From assembly GCF_019393635.1 (NCBI RefSeq), contig NC_057864.1:494095216-494159215 (forward strand): DNA of 64,000 bases. The letters are read 5' to 3'. The DNA comes from Dromiciops gliroides. Its lineage: Eukaryota; Chordata; Mammalia; Microbiotheria; Microbiotheriidae. Shown here piece by piece: positions 35,289 to 47,362 of the stretch. Position 1 is the first letter of the stretch. Each line of letters starts with the position of its first letter. A program made the position numbers and the translations under genes. The notes below the pieces were generated by a model, which worked only from the letters and a program-made list of their open reading frames with translations, was not told the DNA's origin and made no database searches.

Positions 35289-35442
35289 AGGGCACATCTA
35301 GGTGGCGAAGTAGCTAGAGCACTGACCCTGGATTCAGGAGGACCTGAGTTCAAATCCAGCCTCAGACACTTGACACTAACTAGCTGAGTGACCCTGGGCA
35401 AGTCACTTAACCCTCATTGCCCTGAAAAGAAAAAAAAGAAAG
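35289..35442 (+). repeat. WSINE1-type SINE inside L1
   Basis: The duplication AAATGGCAAGCA / AAATGACAAGCA (35277-35288 and 35443-35454) interrupts the L1. Slightly more diverged than the neighbouring copy. Confidence 0.92.
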
Positions 35443-35599
35443 AAATGACAAGCAGGATGACTTCAGAAAGGCCTGGAAAGACTTCCTCCCTTCTAGCACA
35501 GGCTGTAAGAAGCCACACCGTGGTGAAAACATTTTCTCAGTGACTGCTTCCCTGCCCACCAAAGTGCTGACATGTAAGCAAACATCATATGGGAAAGGC

Positions 35600-35785
35600 G
35601 TCTGGTACCATGGAGGAAAGCCCTGGGGTCAGAGGACCCAGGTTCAAATTCTGCCCCAACTTCTGCGATGCTGAGTCAGCAACTTCTCTCTGGGCCTCCA
35701 TTCCCTCATCAGTAAAACAAGGGCATTAGACCGAATGGCCTCTGGGCTTCCCCCAACTCTCAGTCTGAGATCCTATGACCATCTT
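35600..35785 (+). repeat. MIR SINE
   Basis: 'gtctggtaccatggaggaaagccctggggtcagagg', 'gggcctccattccctcatcagtaaaac', 'atggcctctgggcttccccc'. It ends about 310 bases before the SPP2 start codon. Confidence 0.65.
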
Positions 35786-36098
35786 GAATACATGCTATTG
35801 TCCTGGATTCCTAGTGTGAGCTGAGGCTGCTGCTGAATCCCCCCTCTGAGGTCTAAACTCCAAAGGCCACTCCATCCTGTAACATTTTCATGGAGAAACA
35901 CTTGGCAACAAATATTTGCTCCTGGGTCGATGGTTTCTGTTTGAGCTTCGCTGTTTGCTGAAAAGCCGTGACATAGGCCTTGGTCAGATTCAGAGGTAAG
36001 ACGACACTGGAAAGACACTTTTGTCTCCAGGAAGACCAAGCCTTGGGAAGCCCAGCAGGAAAGTCCCCTGGGTTACGTGTCCTGGAAAGAAGGTGGTC

Positions 36099-36150
36099 AT
36101 GGAGCTCTTGGTAATGGCCACTCTCACTGTGAACATCTGGGCTTGTTCAG
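36099..36150 (+). CDS. SPP2: SPP2 exon 1 coding part (signal peptide)
   Basis: Encodes MELLVMATLTVNIWACS plus one base. The ATG has G at -3 and G at +4, a good Kozak context, and no other in-frame ATG is close upstream. The donor is CAG/GTAGGA. The 5' UTR start is not determined; a FOXA-like TGTTTGC at about 35950 would suit a liver gene but is weak evidence. Confidence 0.88.
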
Positions 36151-39100
36151 GTAGGATCGCGTGAATGGTTTCATGTCTGCTCATTCCAGCCAGTGACTCC
36201 CTGTCTTCATGAGGACCTGGCATCTTCCCATCATCCAGGTTTCCCTGTCTATGACTATGATCCAGCCATGATGAGGGAAGCTCTCAGGGCCTCAGTTGAA
36301 AAGGTGAACTCCCAGTCTCGAAGCCCAAATTTGTTCCGGGCATACAAGAGTTCAATTAAAAGAGTAAGTAGAATTCTTAAGGTGTTTTATCTTGTATTTT
36401 ATTTTGGTGGATTTTTTTCTACATTCCAATTTCCTTTTTGTCAATTTTGTCATCTTTAAAGATAATTTCAAAACCAGAACAGCCTCTAATTATATATATA
36501 TATATATATTTATATATGGATATGTGGATATATCCACACATATGCATGTATATGTGTATGTTTGTGTGTATTTCTTTACATGTATGTATGTTTTGGACCC
36601 ACCCTAGGGCTTCCTCAATGTGAGGCGCTTCCTCTACCAGTAAAGATGGGCACCTTCTCTGTCACTTCAAATCTTGCCAAGTGGCCTGGGCATGTCCTGG
36701 GTTACCCAGCCAGCTCAGGTCAGAGGCAGGTCTTCCTCACTGGGGGCCAGCTCCCCATCTGCCCCAGCAGACTGTCTCATTTGATTTTCAATCATGTAAG
36801 ATTTCAGACTCACTTGTGTCTAGGATTCCAGAAAAGCTCATGATTGGTGTCCTCCTTTCTTTTATTTTTTTTTTTTTATTTTTTTTTTTTAGTGAGGCAA
36901 TTGGGGTTAAGTGACCTGCCCAGGGTCACACAGCTAGTAAGTGTTAAGTGTCTGAGGCCGTATTTGAACTCAGGTACTCCTGACTCCAGGGCCAGAGCTC
37001 TATCCACTGTGCCACCTAGCTGCCCCCTCCTTTCTTTTATACTTGCCCTCACCATCCCTCCCCTTACAGCCCCTTACTCCTCTTTTCCCGCTCCTGAAGT
37101 TCAGCCTCAGTGATCAGACTGACTCTGGGTGGCCCCAGAGGGTAGCTCTCAGCTAGTGGGGGAAATACAGTGAAACAGATCAATATGTTGATGTGAGGAA
37201 GAATTTCCTCACTGTTAAAGGCGTCTAAAAATTAAATATAAGAAACCAAAGTTTCCTTGAGATGAGTCCTCTGTCATTGGGGCTATTCAAACAGAAACTC
37301 AGTGAAAGATTATCTGAGATGTTGTTTATATTCACAAAGTGGACAGAGAAGTGGACAAAATGACCCAGAAGGTCAGAGCCAGGAGGGACCACCTAGGCCA
37401 GCTCCTTCATTATAGAGCTGAGGAAGCTGCTTGGTCACAGTAAGTTAATTAGCAGCACAGCTGGGCTGGGGTTCTTGGCTCCCCCATTCAGGGAGCCTTC
37501 TATAACGTCACACTCCCATCTCTGCAGAAACCAGAGCCACATGGTGTCATGGTCCTGCAGGGATGGGCGTCTCCTCAAACATGAGGCACCATCTCTCACC
37601 TCCAGGCCTTTGCCCTGGCTGTGCCCCCCCCCCACTCTTTTTCCTCCTCAGTTCTGCCCCTTCACTTCCCTGGCTTCCTTCAAGAATCAGCTCAAACTCA
37701 CCGTTAGCCCCAGCAGGTCATTTCTGGTCACTCCAGCTGCTCATGCCTTCCCTCCAAGATTCCCTTTCATCATACAGACACATGCGTGTATACACACATC
37801 CACATGCCTATATGTGCTCATGTGTGAGTGCTGCGTGTACACAAACCGATACATGTGTGTCTATATCTCATGCGCACCTAGTATTTACACATCATCTCCT
37901 CCATTCGAATCTAAAACCCTTGAGGGTGTCCCTAGCACAGTGCTCAGCATGTAATAGGTGCTTAATAAATGCTTGCTATCCATCTGGCCCAACCCCTCAG
38001 TGCTAGCAACAAAATCAGGAAGCCTCATGGGTTACCCTAGTTCTAGATCTCTCAGAAAGACTGAGGAGGTGGTGAAGTAATGGACAGAAAGCCAGCCAAG
38101 CTCCGAGGTAGGAAGAGCCAGGATTCTGGTCCACGTCTGACCTCACCGTCTGGGGGATCCTCTACAAGTCCCTCACCCAGCCTCTCCATGCTTCAGGCAG
38201 CACTGGTAGTGATCTGCATTGCTAGAGGAAAGTTCCTCCCTGGGAGGGTCATACACCAAAGAAATCCCAGGTCAGACTGGTCAAAAAAATCGTTTAAAAT
38301 TAGAAAGCTGATAACTCATGTCGGACCAATTGCTCTCCCTGCTGGTGAGGGAGACAAGGCCCAGAGATGAGCCTCAGTGAGGCCAGATAACTCAGGATGG
38401 CCCAAAGTGCTCTGTGAATATAGTTTGACTCTTTCTCCCAGGGGATTTATTGGCTAATTATGAAGTTACAGGATTTCCATAATATGACCCCCAGTCAACG
38501 GGCATTAATTAAGGACCTTGTGTGTGTCAAGCACTGACAGGGGAAACAGAAAAGCCATGAGATAGAGCCTGGCCGAACAGAGCTTACTGTCTGAGGAGAC
38601 AACACACACACATAGAAACAAAAATACACCTTATTGGAGGGAGGAGGAAACCAAGGCAACATGTATCTTTCCAATCACCTGAGCCCAACAATTTAATCAG
38701 CCAAGAACTATCCCCCACCTCATTGGCCAAGGCACTAATGATTCCCTCCCACAAAGGTCATCTTCATGAATGAGAATGATTTGACGATGGACATCGACTT
38801 TGGGATCCGAGAGACTGAATGTAGGAAAGAGTCTGGAAACCCACCAAGCACCTGTGATTTCAAAAGGGGCTACTACACGGTAAGCTGACTTGCCCCACAG
38901 CCTACTTTGGCCTACTGTCAAAGACCATGGTTCTTTGTGGGCTCGAGATTTCACCCACAAGAGCCAGGAGGTCCAGAGAGCTGAAAGCAAAGGAGGTCGC
39001 CTGAGGAAGGGACTGCATGCCGGCAAACTACATGGCTAAGGAACAGCAGGTGCCCACACTGCCATGTTCTGGGTGCAGGAATGCCTGTAGAGCCCGTGCT

Positions 39101-42100
39101 GGGTGTTTGGAAATTCCGGTTTGTCATGGTCTGAGTGGGAGACTTACCTATATCCCCATACACTCCAAGCCCTCCATGGTCCCACTCCTGGGACAGGAGC
39201 CTTTGGGGGTGTCTCTCACACAGGGTAAGGAGCTGCCTGCCCCCTCTGTGGCCCTTGTGCCCCACTGAGCCCCAAGCTCTGCACCACACTGATAGCACAG
39301 CCCATCGTGCTGCTTCTGAAGTCCTGCCAACCATCGTCATGAGCTCTGACTCACCTGGAGACACTGCTCCGACATTTTAGCCATTTCAGAGTTGCTGTTT
39401 CCTTCACACTTTCCCTTGCTCCTGTCCTGAATAATCATGTGTGGCCAGCAAACAGCTGGACAAAACAAACTCTGGCATAAAGCAGACACTTGTTGGTTGG
39501 GGGATTAGTATTCACCCCCACCCCCATGGATAAGTAAATAGAGCCATAGATTCATAGACAGACAGACAAATGCATAGTCAGATAAATACATACATATATA
39601 AATGAGGAGTGAATAAGTGGAATATAGAGAAAGACAGACAGACAGATAGAAGATAGATGGATAGATAGATGATGGGCTGATAAATAGAAGATATATGGAT
39701 AGAGAAAGGCATAGACGGATGGATGGGTGGATGGATGGATGATAGATTATGGACAAATAGAAGATAGATGGATAAAGATAGGTGTAGACAGACAGAGCAT
39801 TTATTAAGCACTTACTATATGCCAGGCACTGTGCTAAGCACAGGGAATACAAATACAAGCAATAAAGGCCACCTTGCCCCTCCAGGAGCTTACATTCAAA
39901 GGGAGGGAGGGGTGGGCTGGCCAGCCAGGGAGCTGGTCAGGGGGAAGGAGGACACACCAGGCCACTCAGGGTTAGAAGTGGGCGTGGCCAGTTGGGCACT
40001 GTCTCCCTTTGCTTCCCCCTCATGCAGAGCATTGTCTTTCTGGAAATGCCTTCCCTTCTTTTCTTAGCGTCTAGCAGGTTCCAGGCCCAACTCCTTCTCT
40101 GTCCATGTTTGACAGCCAACATTGTCCTGCAGAAGCACAGTAGAGATCTCTGCTGAGCAGGTGCAGACCGTGTGGGTCCGCTGCCATCAAGCCTTCCCCG
40201 GCTCTGATTCTAGTAGCAGTGAAGAGGTGAGCCCGGGAGAGCGTGTGCCCTTGAACACGGGGCTTCCTTTGGGGTTTGGGCAGGAAAGCAGCCATGGTAT
40301 CGGCGGGACATGGCAGTGCCCACCCTCTGTTGGGACATAAAGCTGGATCTGTATAACTGCTTATTGGCCAATTTGAGTCTGAAAAACCACCAGGGAGAAC
40401 AAGATCATGGCCCCAAACACGAGAAACTCCCTCCCCAAGCCCACGGGACTTCACATTCAGACACAGCCCTCTTTCCTCCCCACCCCATGTTGCTCATTGG
40501 CATCGGTCTTAACTCCCCCCTCCCCAAAGGTCACTCAGACAAAAGGCCCTGATTTCTTCCCCAGCTCTGTTGCTATTTGCCCTCAGTATAACAGATGCCT
40601 TTGCCTGCATATGCCCAGGCTAAGCTTGGCAGAGGACTTACCTCTGTTTTCTAGGAAGCACTCCTACGATGTTCAGATGCCCATGCCTTGGGTCCCTTCC
40701 TGATTACACAGAATTCCTGGTCACCACCAGCCTCTGCCTGAAGATGCTCCAAGTGAGGGGCTCCTGCCCCCTCTAGAGGGGCCCAGTTCACTTTGGGGCA
40801 ACTCCAGGGATCATGAAGTTCCTCTTGAGAGGGATGTCCAGCCTTTTCACTTCCCTCCACTGCTCCTGATTCTGCCCCACAGGGCCAAGCAGAATGAGCC
40901 CTACCCATCGTCCTTCTGCATGACTGTGGCCCAATAATGATAGCTTCATGTCCCCATGTGGTGTCCTTTCCCAAGTCTCCTCAGGGCCTGGAGCTATGTC
41001 CCTGGGCTGCTCATCTCAGCCTCTGCTGAGGGCTGCTGGTTTTTAACCTACATCACCCCTCACAGAACATGCACTAAGTTGTAAGGTTTGACCCTTCATC
41101 CATGAGGAGGAGACCAACCAGTGAAATCTGATCCTTGAGACAAAAATGCTCTATTATAACTTGGCCCAGGGAGAAGATCTGTCACAGGGTTCAGTCACAA
41201 TGCACTGTTCTGTCCCCCCCCCACAATAAAAGGCCTCCCGCAGCCTGGGAGAGCCCTGCTGGCTGGGTCTGAATGTGTGTGCATGTTCTCATTTCCTCAG
41301 TACTTTTCTGCCTTTATCTAGATTTTGGGGGGCAGACTGGGATCGTACAACTGGAGAAGCTATTACATGAGAGGTAAGCAGGGATTTGGCGGCCACGGAA
41401 GTGATAGCTTTGGGGAGATCCCTTTCTGGTGGGAGATTCCTAAACACATTTAACTATTCTTTATGTGACTAATCCCAGAAGTCTGGGGTCAGAAGGGAGT
41501 TCACAGGCTATGCAATCTAGTCCACACCTGACTGTCACCTCTGCAACATCATTGTCATCATCACTAACATTCACATAGCCCCTGGAGGTTTAGAAGGCAC
41601 TTTACACACCTGATTCTCAGGTGAAATCGGTTCTCTAGTGACAGCTAGCAAATGTCTAGCCCCAATGTCCTCAACAGGGACTGCTAGGTGGCACCGTAGT
41701 TCACAGAGCACCAGGCCTGGAATCAAGAAGACTCAAATCTGGGGGCAGCTAGGTGGCGCAGTGGATAAAGCACTGGTCCTGCATTCAGGAGGACCTGAGT
41801 TCAAATCCAGCCTCAGACACTTGACACTTACTAGCCATGTGACCCTGCGCAAGTCACTTAACCCTCATTGCCCTGGGGAAAAAAAAGAAGACTCAAATCT
41901 GTGTTCAAATCTGGCCTCAGATACTTACTAGCTGTGTGACCCTGGACAAGTCATTTAACCATGTTTGCCTCAGTTTCCTCTTTTGTCAAATGAGCTAGAG
42001 AAGGAAGCAGCAAACTACTCCACTATCTTTACCAAGTAAACCTCAAAAGAGGTCACAAAGAGTAGGACACAACTGAAATGACTGAACAACAACAATGAGC

Positions 42101-44769
42101 ACCTACTATTCCTGGTTCTTCCCTGAAGACCCAAGAATATAGGTGCTGATCTGTACTGGTCCAGGGATTTCCTCATTGGGAACTTCACACACAGATGATT
42201 TTTAAAAATGGATGCCTTCCTGGAGACAAGGACCCTTTCATTTTTGCCTCAGTCCCTAGCCCAGAACCTCAAAAGGACTTTAAAAGAATCTCTATATCAT
42301 GCCCATCGTGTCATGAGCCTGATGAAGACATGTGCATGTGTCTGGGAAGTTCCAGTAGCTTTGGACCAATCATAATGATCTCTATTTTGCAGATGTAGAC
42401 ATCAATGAACCCCGCCGTGAGCCACTTTATCAGAGGTCACTGGGTAAGTTACTGAAGGCTCTGCCATATAGCAGACATCCATGAGCATTCTTCCAATGAG
42501 CCCCAGAGCTCAGGGCAGGAACAGCACCAAGAGACGAGGTCCTGACCCAACATTTGATCTTCTACCAAGAATGGGAGACCAAGGGGTAGCTTCACAAACC
42601 ACTTGTTTAAAGCACCTTAGATCTGCCTGAAGTGTGTGATGTGCTACAGAAGCTGGTGACCTTGGGCTCTGAGGACAGGACTTCACAGGACTTTGCCCAC
42701 ATCCCTATTCAGCCCTGTGTCACCTTGGGCAGTCGGTGCAGTTTCGTGCCTCAGATTCCTTGTCTGTAAAATGGCACGAGGGGGCCTCTTCTAGCTCTAG
42801 AACCCCAGGAGATCTCTAGGCTCCTATGAAATTGACAACATCCTTGGCCAAGCTTGCATTTTCCAGTTCTCCTATCCCATTTTTACTTCCTTCCTCTAGG
42901 CCACGAGGCAAGATTTGGCTGGTGTGAATTTAGTCTGAGGAGCCCCCGTTAGCAGATTCTTTTGCAAACAAACAGGGAATCAAAATGAATAATGATCCAT
43001 CATTTAAGTCTTGATTGGTGAATAATGAATCCCATCAAGTGCAGGTGCATGTATTCAAGTTCCCACCATTAGAAGAGACAATTATGTAAAGTACAGTCAT
43101 TAGTTCTGTCCCAATGTCCAGTATACTCCTAACAAGGTACATGGGTAGCCATCCAGACTCTAGTGCCTCACACCTCTCACACAAGGACAGGTAAATACCT
43201 ACTCTCATTCTCTAGGCTGATTATTCCGCTCCAATCTGCTCCCACACAGACATTTCAAGGTTCCCAGAGAAGGTCTAACCACCATGGTTACATTTGAACT
43301 CTCTCAGAATCTGTGAGATGTTCCTGTTGTGGAGAGAGCATACTCGCCCTATTCACCACTTCAATTCCTGAGCCCCTACCAATGTGTTTTCATTTACACA
43401 AAGCAGCTACTTATAGTGATGACAATTTTAGAGCATAACCATTTACTTAACAATAAAGCAAAAGAAGTAGCAACATAATATTATATATTACTGTTACATA
43501 TGTCATATGTTAAATATAACATAAATATAACATAATCTACACATAAATCTAACACATGCTCTCCTACCAATCCACTCAGTATCTAGAAAAAATGAACACA
43601 CAGAGAAACCTGACAAAAGATACTTGATTGAGGAAAATCCATGTGCTCAGGAGTGTGCTCCATAGCTCCGTGTCTGCTATATGGCTCCGTGTGCTCCAAG
43701 TGTGGAACTGTCAGCTCCAGTGGCCTTTGTCTGTTTCAGGAACTTCACACAGAGTGAATGTTGTAACTTTTGCACCAAACAAGGGCTCCCACTGTTGGGT
43801 TGATCCAGACTGTATTACTCTCCGACAGCAACTGCAGTTCCCATCACTTCCAGCCTCAGCCTTCACTGAGGCAGCTCTGAAATCTCACTCTTCTTTAGCA
43901 TCTTTCTCTCTCTTGTCTTTCTGGGTTCAGATTCTGGGCCCCACCTCAGCTTATGGTTAGTAAGCAAGTTCTCATCTTCATTCCATAATCAGATAAATTA
44001 CATTTGTGCCTTCACCATAAAACAGTTCTTGTGCCTGCATCACTCCAGTATACTTCAACATGTCACCTTCAAATGGCAACACCTGTTTCAGAACTATGAC
44101 CCCCCCCCCAAAGTAACTATTTCTCTTAAACTGTGACCAAAATGGGCTCAACTTAACTACAAACTGCTCCATGTGGAGGATTGGAACCATAAAGAACACT
44201 ACACTCAGAATACCTGTTGGACCCCTCCCCCCATCCTCCGTCTTTCTCTTCTGATGTCCCTGAAACCCACACACCTGGGGCAGTTTTTGTGATGAGAGAG
44301 TCATCAATTTTGAGCTGAAAAAGAACTTGGAGCCCAACCTTCCCCCAACCCCCACCCCCTGACATTTCACAAACAGAAGCCTAGAACAAGAATAGCTTGC
44401 CTAAAGTCAAGTCTGTGGCAGAGCCGGGATTAGAACCAGTCATTTAACTTCAGCTTCAATCTTCTTAATGATGATGATAACTCACATTCTTAAGAGAAGT
44501 TATAGAAATCATGGCTATGAAACAATGAAGCTCTAAAAAAGCAGAGCAGAGCACTCATCCCCATGGGTATGACTCGTTCCAAAGGCGTCCCCTCAGAAGA
44601 CATGCTTCACTTCCTCAAAATGTGTGGCCATGACTCATGCTTAAAACCTGAGAGCAGCCAAGACACAAAGACATCTCCACTCTCTACAGGTATCAGGAAT
44701 GCAGAGATGTTTCCTCCCAGAAGCAGAGGCCGCCACAATGCCCAGCATCCATACAGTGTCTTTGAATAG
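36099..44769 (+). CDS. SPP2: SPP2, secreted phosphoprotein 24 (seven coding exons)
   Basis: Joined coding exons 36099-36150, 36239-36363, 38757-38879, 40116-40226, 41322-41373, 42393-42443 and 44690-44769 give 197 residues; the human protein is 211. Every junction is GT-AG and phases agree. Residues 1-18 (MELLVMATLTVNIWACSG) are a signal peptide, cut before FPVYDYDPAMM as in the family. Residues 19-137 form the cystatin-like domain with four cysteines (TECRK, STCDF, LSCRS, VRCHQ) expected to make two disulfides. The region around the last pair corresponds to the TGF-beta-receptor-II-like BMP/TGF-beta-binding loop known for spp24. GSDSSSSEE near 129-137 is an acidic serine cluster of the Fam20C S-x-E type. 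The basic tail (PPRSRGRHN) is shorter than in human. Known role: liver-made plasma protein found in bone, in fetuin-mineral complexes, that binds BMP-2. The frame is intact, so the gene looks functional. Confidence 0.95.
36239..36363 (+). CDS. SPP2: SPP2 exon 2
   Basis: Begins by completing the glycine codon, then FPVYDYDP, close to human. It carries KVNSQS-SPNLFRAYKSSIKR. Acceptor ATCCAG, donor GTAAGT, ends in phase 0. Confidence 0.96.
36852..37040 (-). repeat. WSINE1-type SINE in SPP2 intron 2
   Basis: Body at about 36866-37026, reverse, T-rich tail. The duplication CTCCTTTCTTTTAT (36852-36865 and 37027-37040) is included in the span. Confidence 0.93.
37580..37985 (+). repeat. L2 LINE 3' part in SPP2 intron 2
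   Basis: 'ttccctggcttccttcaagaatcagctc', then 'ccctagcacagtgctcagcatgtaataggtgcttaataaatg' is the L2 3' end. A CA/TG-rich patch at 37770-37860 lies between. Confidence 0.7.
37986..38756 (+). other. SPP2: SPP2 intron 2, right part
   Basis: Holds MIR-like pieces at about 38065-38200 and an old repeat at about 38495-38640 ('aaggaccttgtgtgtgtcaagcactg'). No further exon seen. Confidence 0.5.
38757..38879 (+). CDS. SPP2: SPP2 exon 3
   Basis: 41 codons, VIFMNENDLTMDIDFGIRET...GYYT, containing the first two conserved cysteines. Acceptor CACAAAG, donor GTAAGC, phase 0 at both ends. Confidence 0.96.
39538..39795 (+). repeat. GATA/GACA/GGAT tetranucleotide cluster in SPP2 intron 3
   Basis: Impure tandem blocks of CAGA, GATA and GGAT, probably several neighbouring microsatellites that have decayed. 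Confidence 0.8.
39797..39905 (+). repeat. MIR-class old repeat
   Basis: 'catttattaagcacttactatatgccaggcactgtgctaagc' followed by 'ccaggagcttacattc'. The same family recurs at 52215-52330 and 60445-60545. Confidence 0.6.
40116..40226 (+). CDS. SPP2: SPP2 exon 4
   Basis: 37 codons with LSCRSTVEISAEQVQ and the second cysteine pair, ending in the serine/glutamate cluster SDSSSSEE. Acceptor TTTGACAG, donor GTGAGC. Confidence 0.96.
41322..41373 (+). CDS. SPP2: SPP2 exon 5
   Basis: Encodes ILGGRLGSYNWRSYYMR plus one base, matching the human LGSHKWRNNYL region. Acceptor TTTATCTAG, donor GTAAGC. Confidence 0.93.
41676..42095 (+). repeat. MAR1-type SINE split by a WSINE1 copy (SPP2 intron 5)
   Basis: The MAR1 head runs 41676-41741 and its remainder 41885-42095, with the CAACAACAA end. 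The WSINE1 insertion between repeats 17 bases of MAR1. Confidence 0.88.
41742..41884 (+). repeat. WSINE1-type SINE nested in MAR1
   Basis: Near-consensus body. The 17-base duplication AAGAAGACTCAAATCTG (41725-41741 and 41885-41901) derives from the MAR1 host element. Confidence 0.95.
42393..42443 (+). CDS. SPP2: SPP2 exon 6
   Basis: Completes an Asp codon, then VDINEPRREPLYQRSL plus one base, matching the human FYDRSLG region. Acceptor TTTTGCAG, donor GTAAGT. Confidence 0.94.
42444..44689 (+). other. SPP2: SPP2 intron 6
   Basis: Contains MIR pieces at about 42700-42840 (+) and 44290-44450 (-) and an AT-rich unassigned block at 43380-43560. No extra exon found. Confidence 0.55.
44690..44769 (+). 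CDS. SPP2: SPP2 exon 7, last coding exon
   Basis: Completes the glycine codon, then IRNAEMFPPRSRGRHNAQ...SVFE and TAG. Human has GIMRRVLPPGNRRYPNHR in this position, so the start and the basic run are kept but the tail is shorter. Acceptor CTCTACAG. A donor, GAG/GTGAGT, follows 10 bases after the stop. Confidence 0.92.
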
Positions 44770-45104
44770 CAATAGCGAGGTGAGTGGGTTCAGTGGCGTG
44801 TCTTGGGGCTCCGTCCAGTCGTGGCACAGGGGAAATAATGAATGCCACAGACTTTTAGGATTGATTAGGCTTTAATGACCCTGAGGCAGGGGGAGATGCT
44901 CCCTATCCCAACCACTCCTCCTTCTACTTCACCCTACCCAAGCATCACCCCCGTCAAGCAAGACCAGGGAAGTCAGGGAAGGGTAAGTCCGGTAGAGAGG
45001 CAGAAGGGGGCTGGGAGGAAGATGGGTCCAAAACCCAGGTTTTACTGATGATGACACAGTCTCATTACCTAAGTGCTTCATGTTAACTGTATGCTTCCTG
45101 TCTT

Positions 45105-46235
<1,131 letters not shown>

Positions 46236-46264
46236 CGCTTTCATAAATATCATCCCACACCCTA

Positions 46265-46560
46265 GAAAGAGCCCTAGCTTTGAAGTTGAAGGACTTGGGT
46301 TCAAATTTCATCTCTGCAACTTATTAAGTCACCTTGGACAAGTAGTGCTGGCCCTTGCTGTGCCTCAGTTTCCTCATCTGTAAAATGAGGAGGGTTAGAA
46401 CTGATGGTCTCCAAGGTCCTGCTTGGCTTTGAGTCCTGTGGATTCTGTGAATCAATCATAGCCCCCTTTTCCAGATGAGGAAACTGAGGTTCAAAGAGCT
46501 GAAGTAATTTGCCCAACAATCCATAGTTCATAAAAAAGGGAAAGGGAATTAAAATCTGAG
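46265..46560. repeat. Two MIR SINEs, opposed
   Basis: 46265-46440 is a + copy ('gaaggacttgggttcaaatttc', 'cctcagtttcctcatctgtaaaatgagg'). 46455-46560 is a - copy ('ccagatgaggaaactgaggttc'). Confidence 0.7.
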
Positions 46561-47028
46561 ACATACTCCTCCTCCCCCAGTGTGCTCCCTCTCTCCTATC
46601 TATGGGCTTCTATAAACACATATTTGAGTAGGTGTGTATATGCAATAGATGCATCATTATGCAGTAACTGCAATATGCTGAAGATATAAATCCATACATA
46701 TACATACACACACAGAGTAAAAGGAAGGACTTGGAATCTGTGACTTTGTACTCTCCATCCTGTGCTCTAGATAGACAAAGAGATTATATACCTACCTACA
46801 AACCACACCATACACAGAAAGATGTATCCCACCCAGATACATTCCCAGGGCTACGGCTGATTCTTTTTAACAGCTTTCAATATGGAGCCCAATTCAAGTG
46901 ACTATTAACCTTCTACTATGGGAATCACTGGGCCTCCCGGGCCTGTTTGCTATGGTCACTCAGTGAGTGGATATCTAAGAGGTGGATCCCAACACACTGT
47001 GTGCCCTGTCCCATTGTAGCACAGGAAT
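46561..47028 (+). other. SPP2: SPP2 3' UTR intron, nothing recognised
   Basis: Unassigned DNA between the MIR pair and the GGAT microsatellite. Confidence 0.4.
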
Positions 47029-47168
47029 GGATGGATGGATGGATGGATGGATGGATGGATGGATGGATGGATGGATGGATGGATGGATGGATGGATGGGT
47101 GGGTGGGTGGATGGATGGATGGATGGATGGATGGATGGATGGATGGATGGATGGATGGATGGATGGAT
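47029..47168 (+). repeat. (GGAT)n microsatellite
   Basis: About 35 GGAT units with a short GGGT interruption at 47097-47109. Its right end is about 56 bases from the candidate SPP2 last-exon acceptor. Confidence 0.95.
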
Positions 47169-47224
47169 GATACTCCCACACATACACTCCTCTCACTTGC
47201 TTCTTGTTTTCTCTTTATGAACAG

Positions 47225-47362
47225 TTAAATGGGAGCAGAAGATCAGGATTGCGAGGAGCACAAAGGCAGTATCAGCATTCACCCCTGTAGTTCAGTCTCA
47301 CTGCCTTTGTTCTTGTGGTTTTTATCACTTCCCTTCCACAATAAAACCTTCCTCTTCTGTTG
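47225..47362 (+). other. SPP2: SPP2 terminal non-coding exon (candidate)
   Basis: The pyrimidine-rich 'cttgttttctctttatgaacag' is a good 3' splice site. AATAAA at 47340-47345 and the GT-rich 'tgttgtttgtgc' from 47359 form a complete poly(A) site. Together with the donor just after the SPP2 stop (44780) this gives a 3' UTR exon of roughly 140 bases. Inferred; transcript data would settle it. Confidence 0.65.

Larger units (their letters stand above)
34140..35485 (+). repeat. L1 ORF2 3' portion with two SINE insertions
   Basis: Corresponds to the ORF2 region matching about 10090-11030 of the first L1: 'actaggtatacaccaacatctcac', 'ggtgataccataagcaaattaag', 'atgcaaattaaaacaactctgagg', 'atgcccatccattggggaatggcc'. 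It is interrupted by WSINE1 copies at 34358-34513 and 35289-35442 and ends abruptly near 35485 without a 3' UTR. Confidence 0.88.

Noticed and set aside
42895-42952. Possible extra SPP2 exon (CTCTAG then GCCACGAGGCAAG)
   Set aside because: The frame ends at once, has no donor, and the exon 6 to exon 7 join already gives correct phase and homology.
47029-47168. Possible CRISPR-like tandem array
   Set aside because: Pure 4-base repeat without spacers, in a vertebrate nuclear genome.
46925-47228. Tandem peptide repeats (WMDG, IHPS) on both strands
   Set aside because: Translation of the (GGAT)n microsatellite in every frame.
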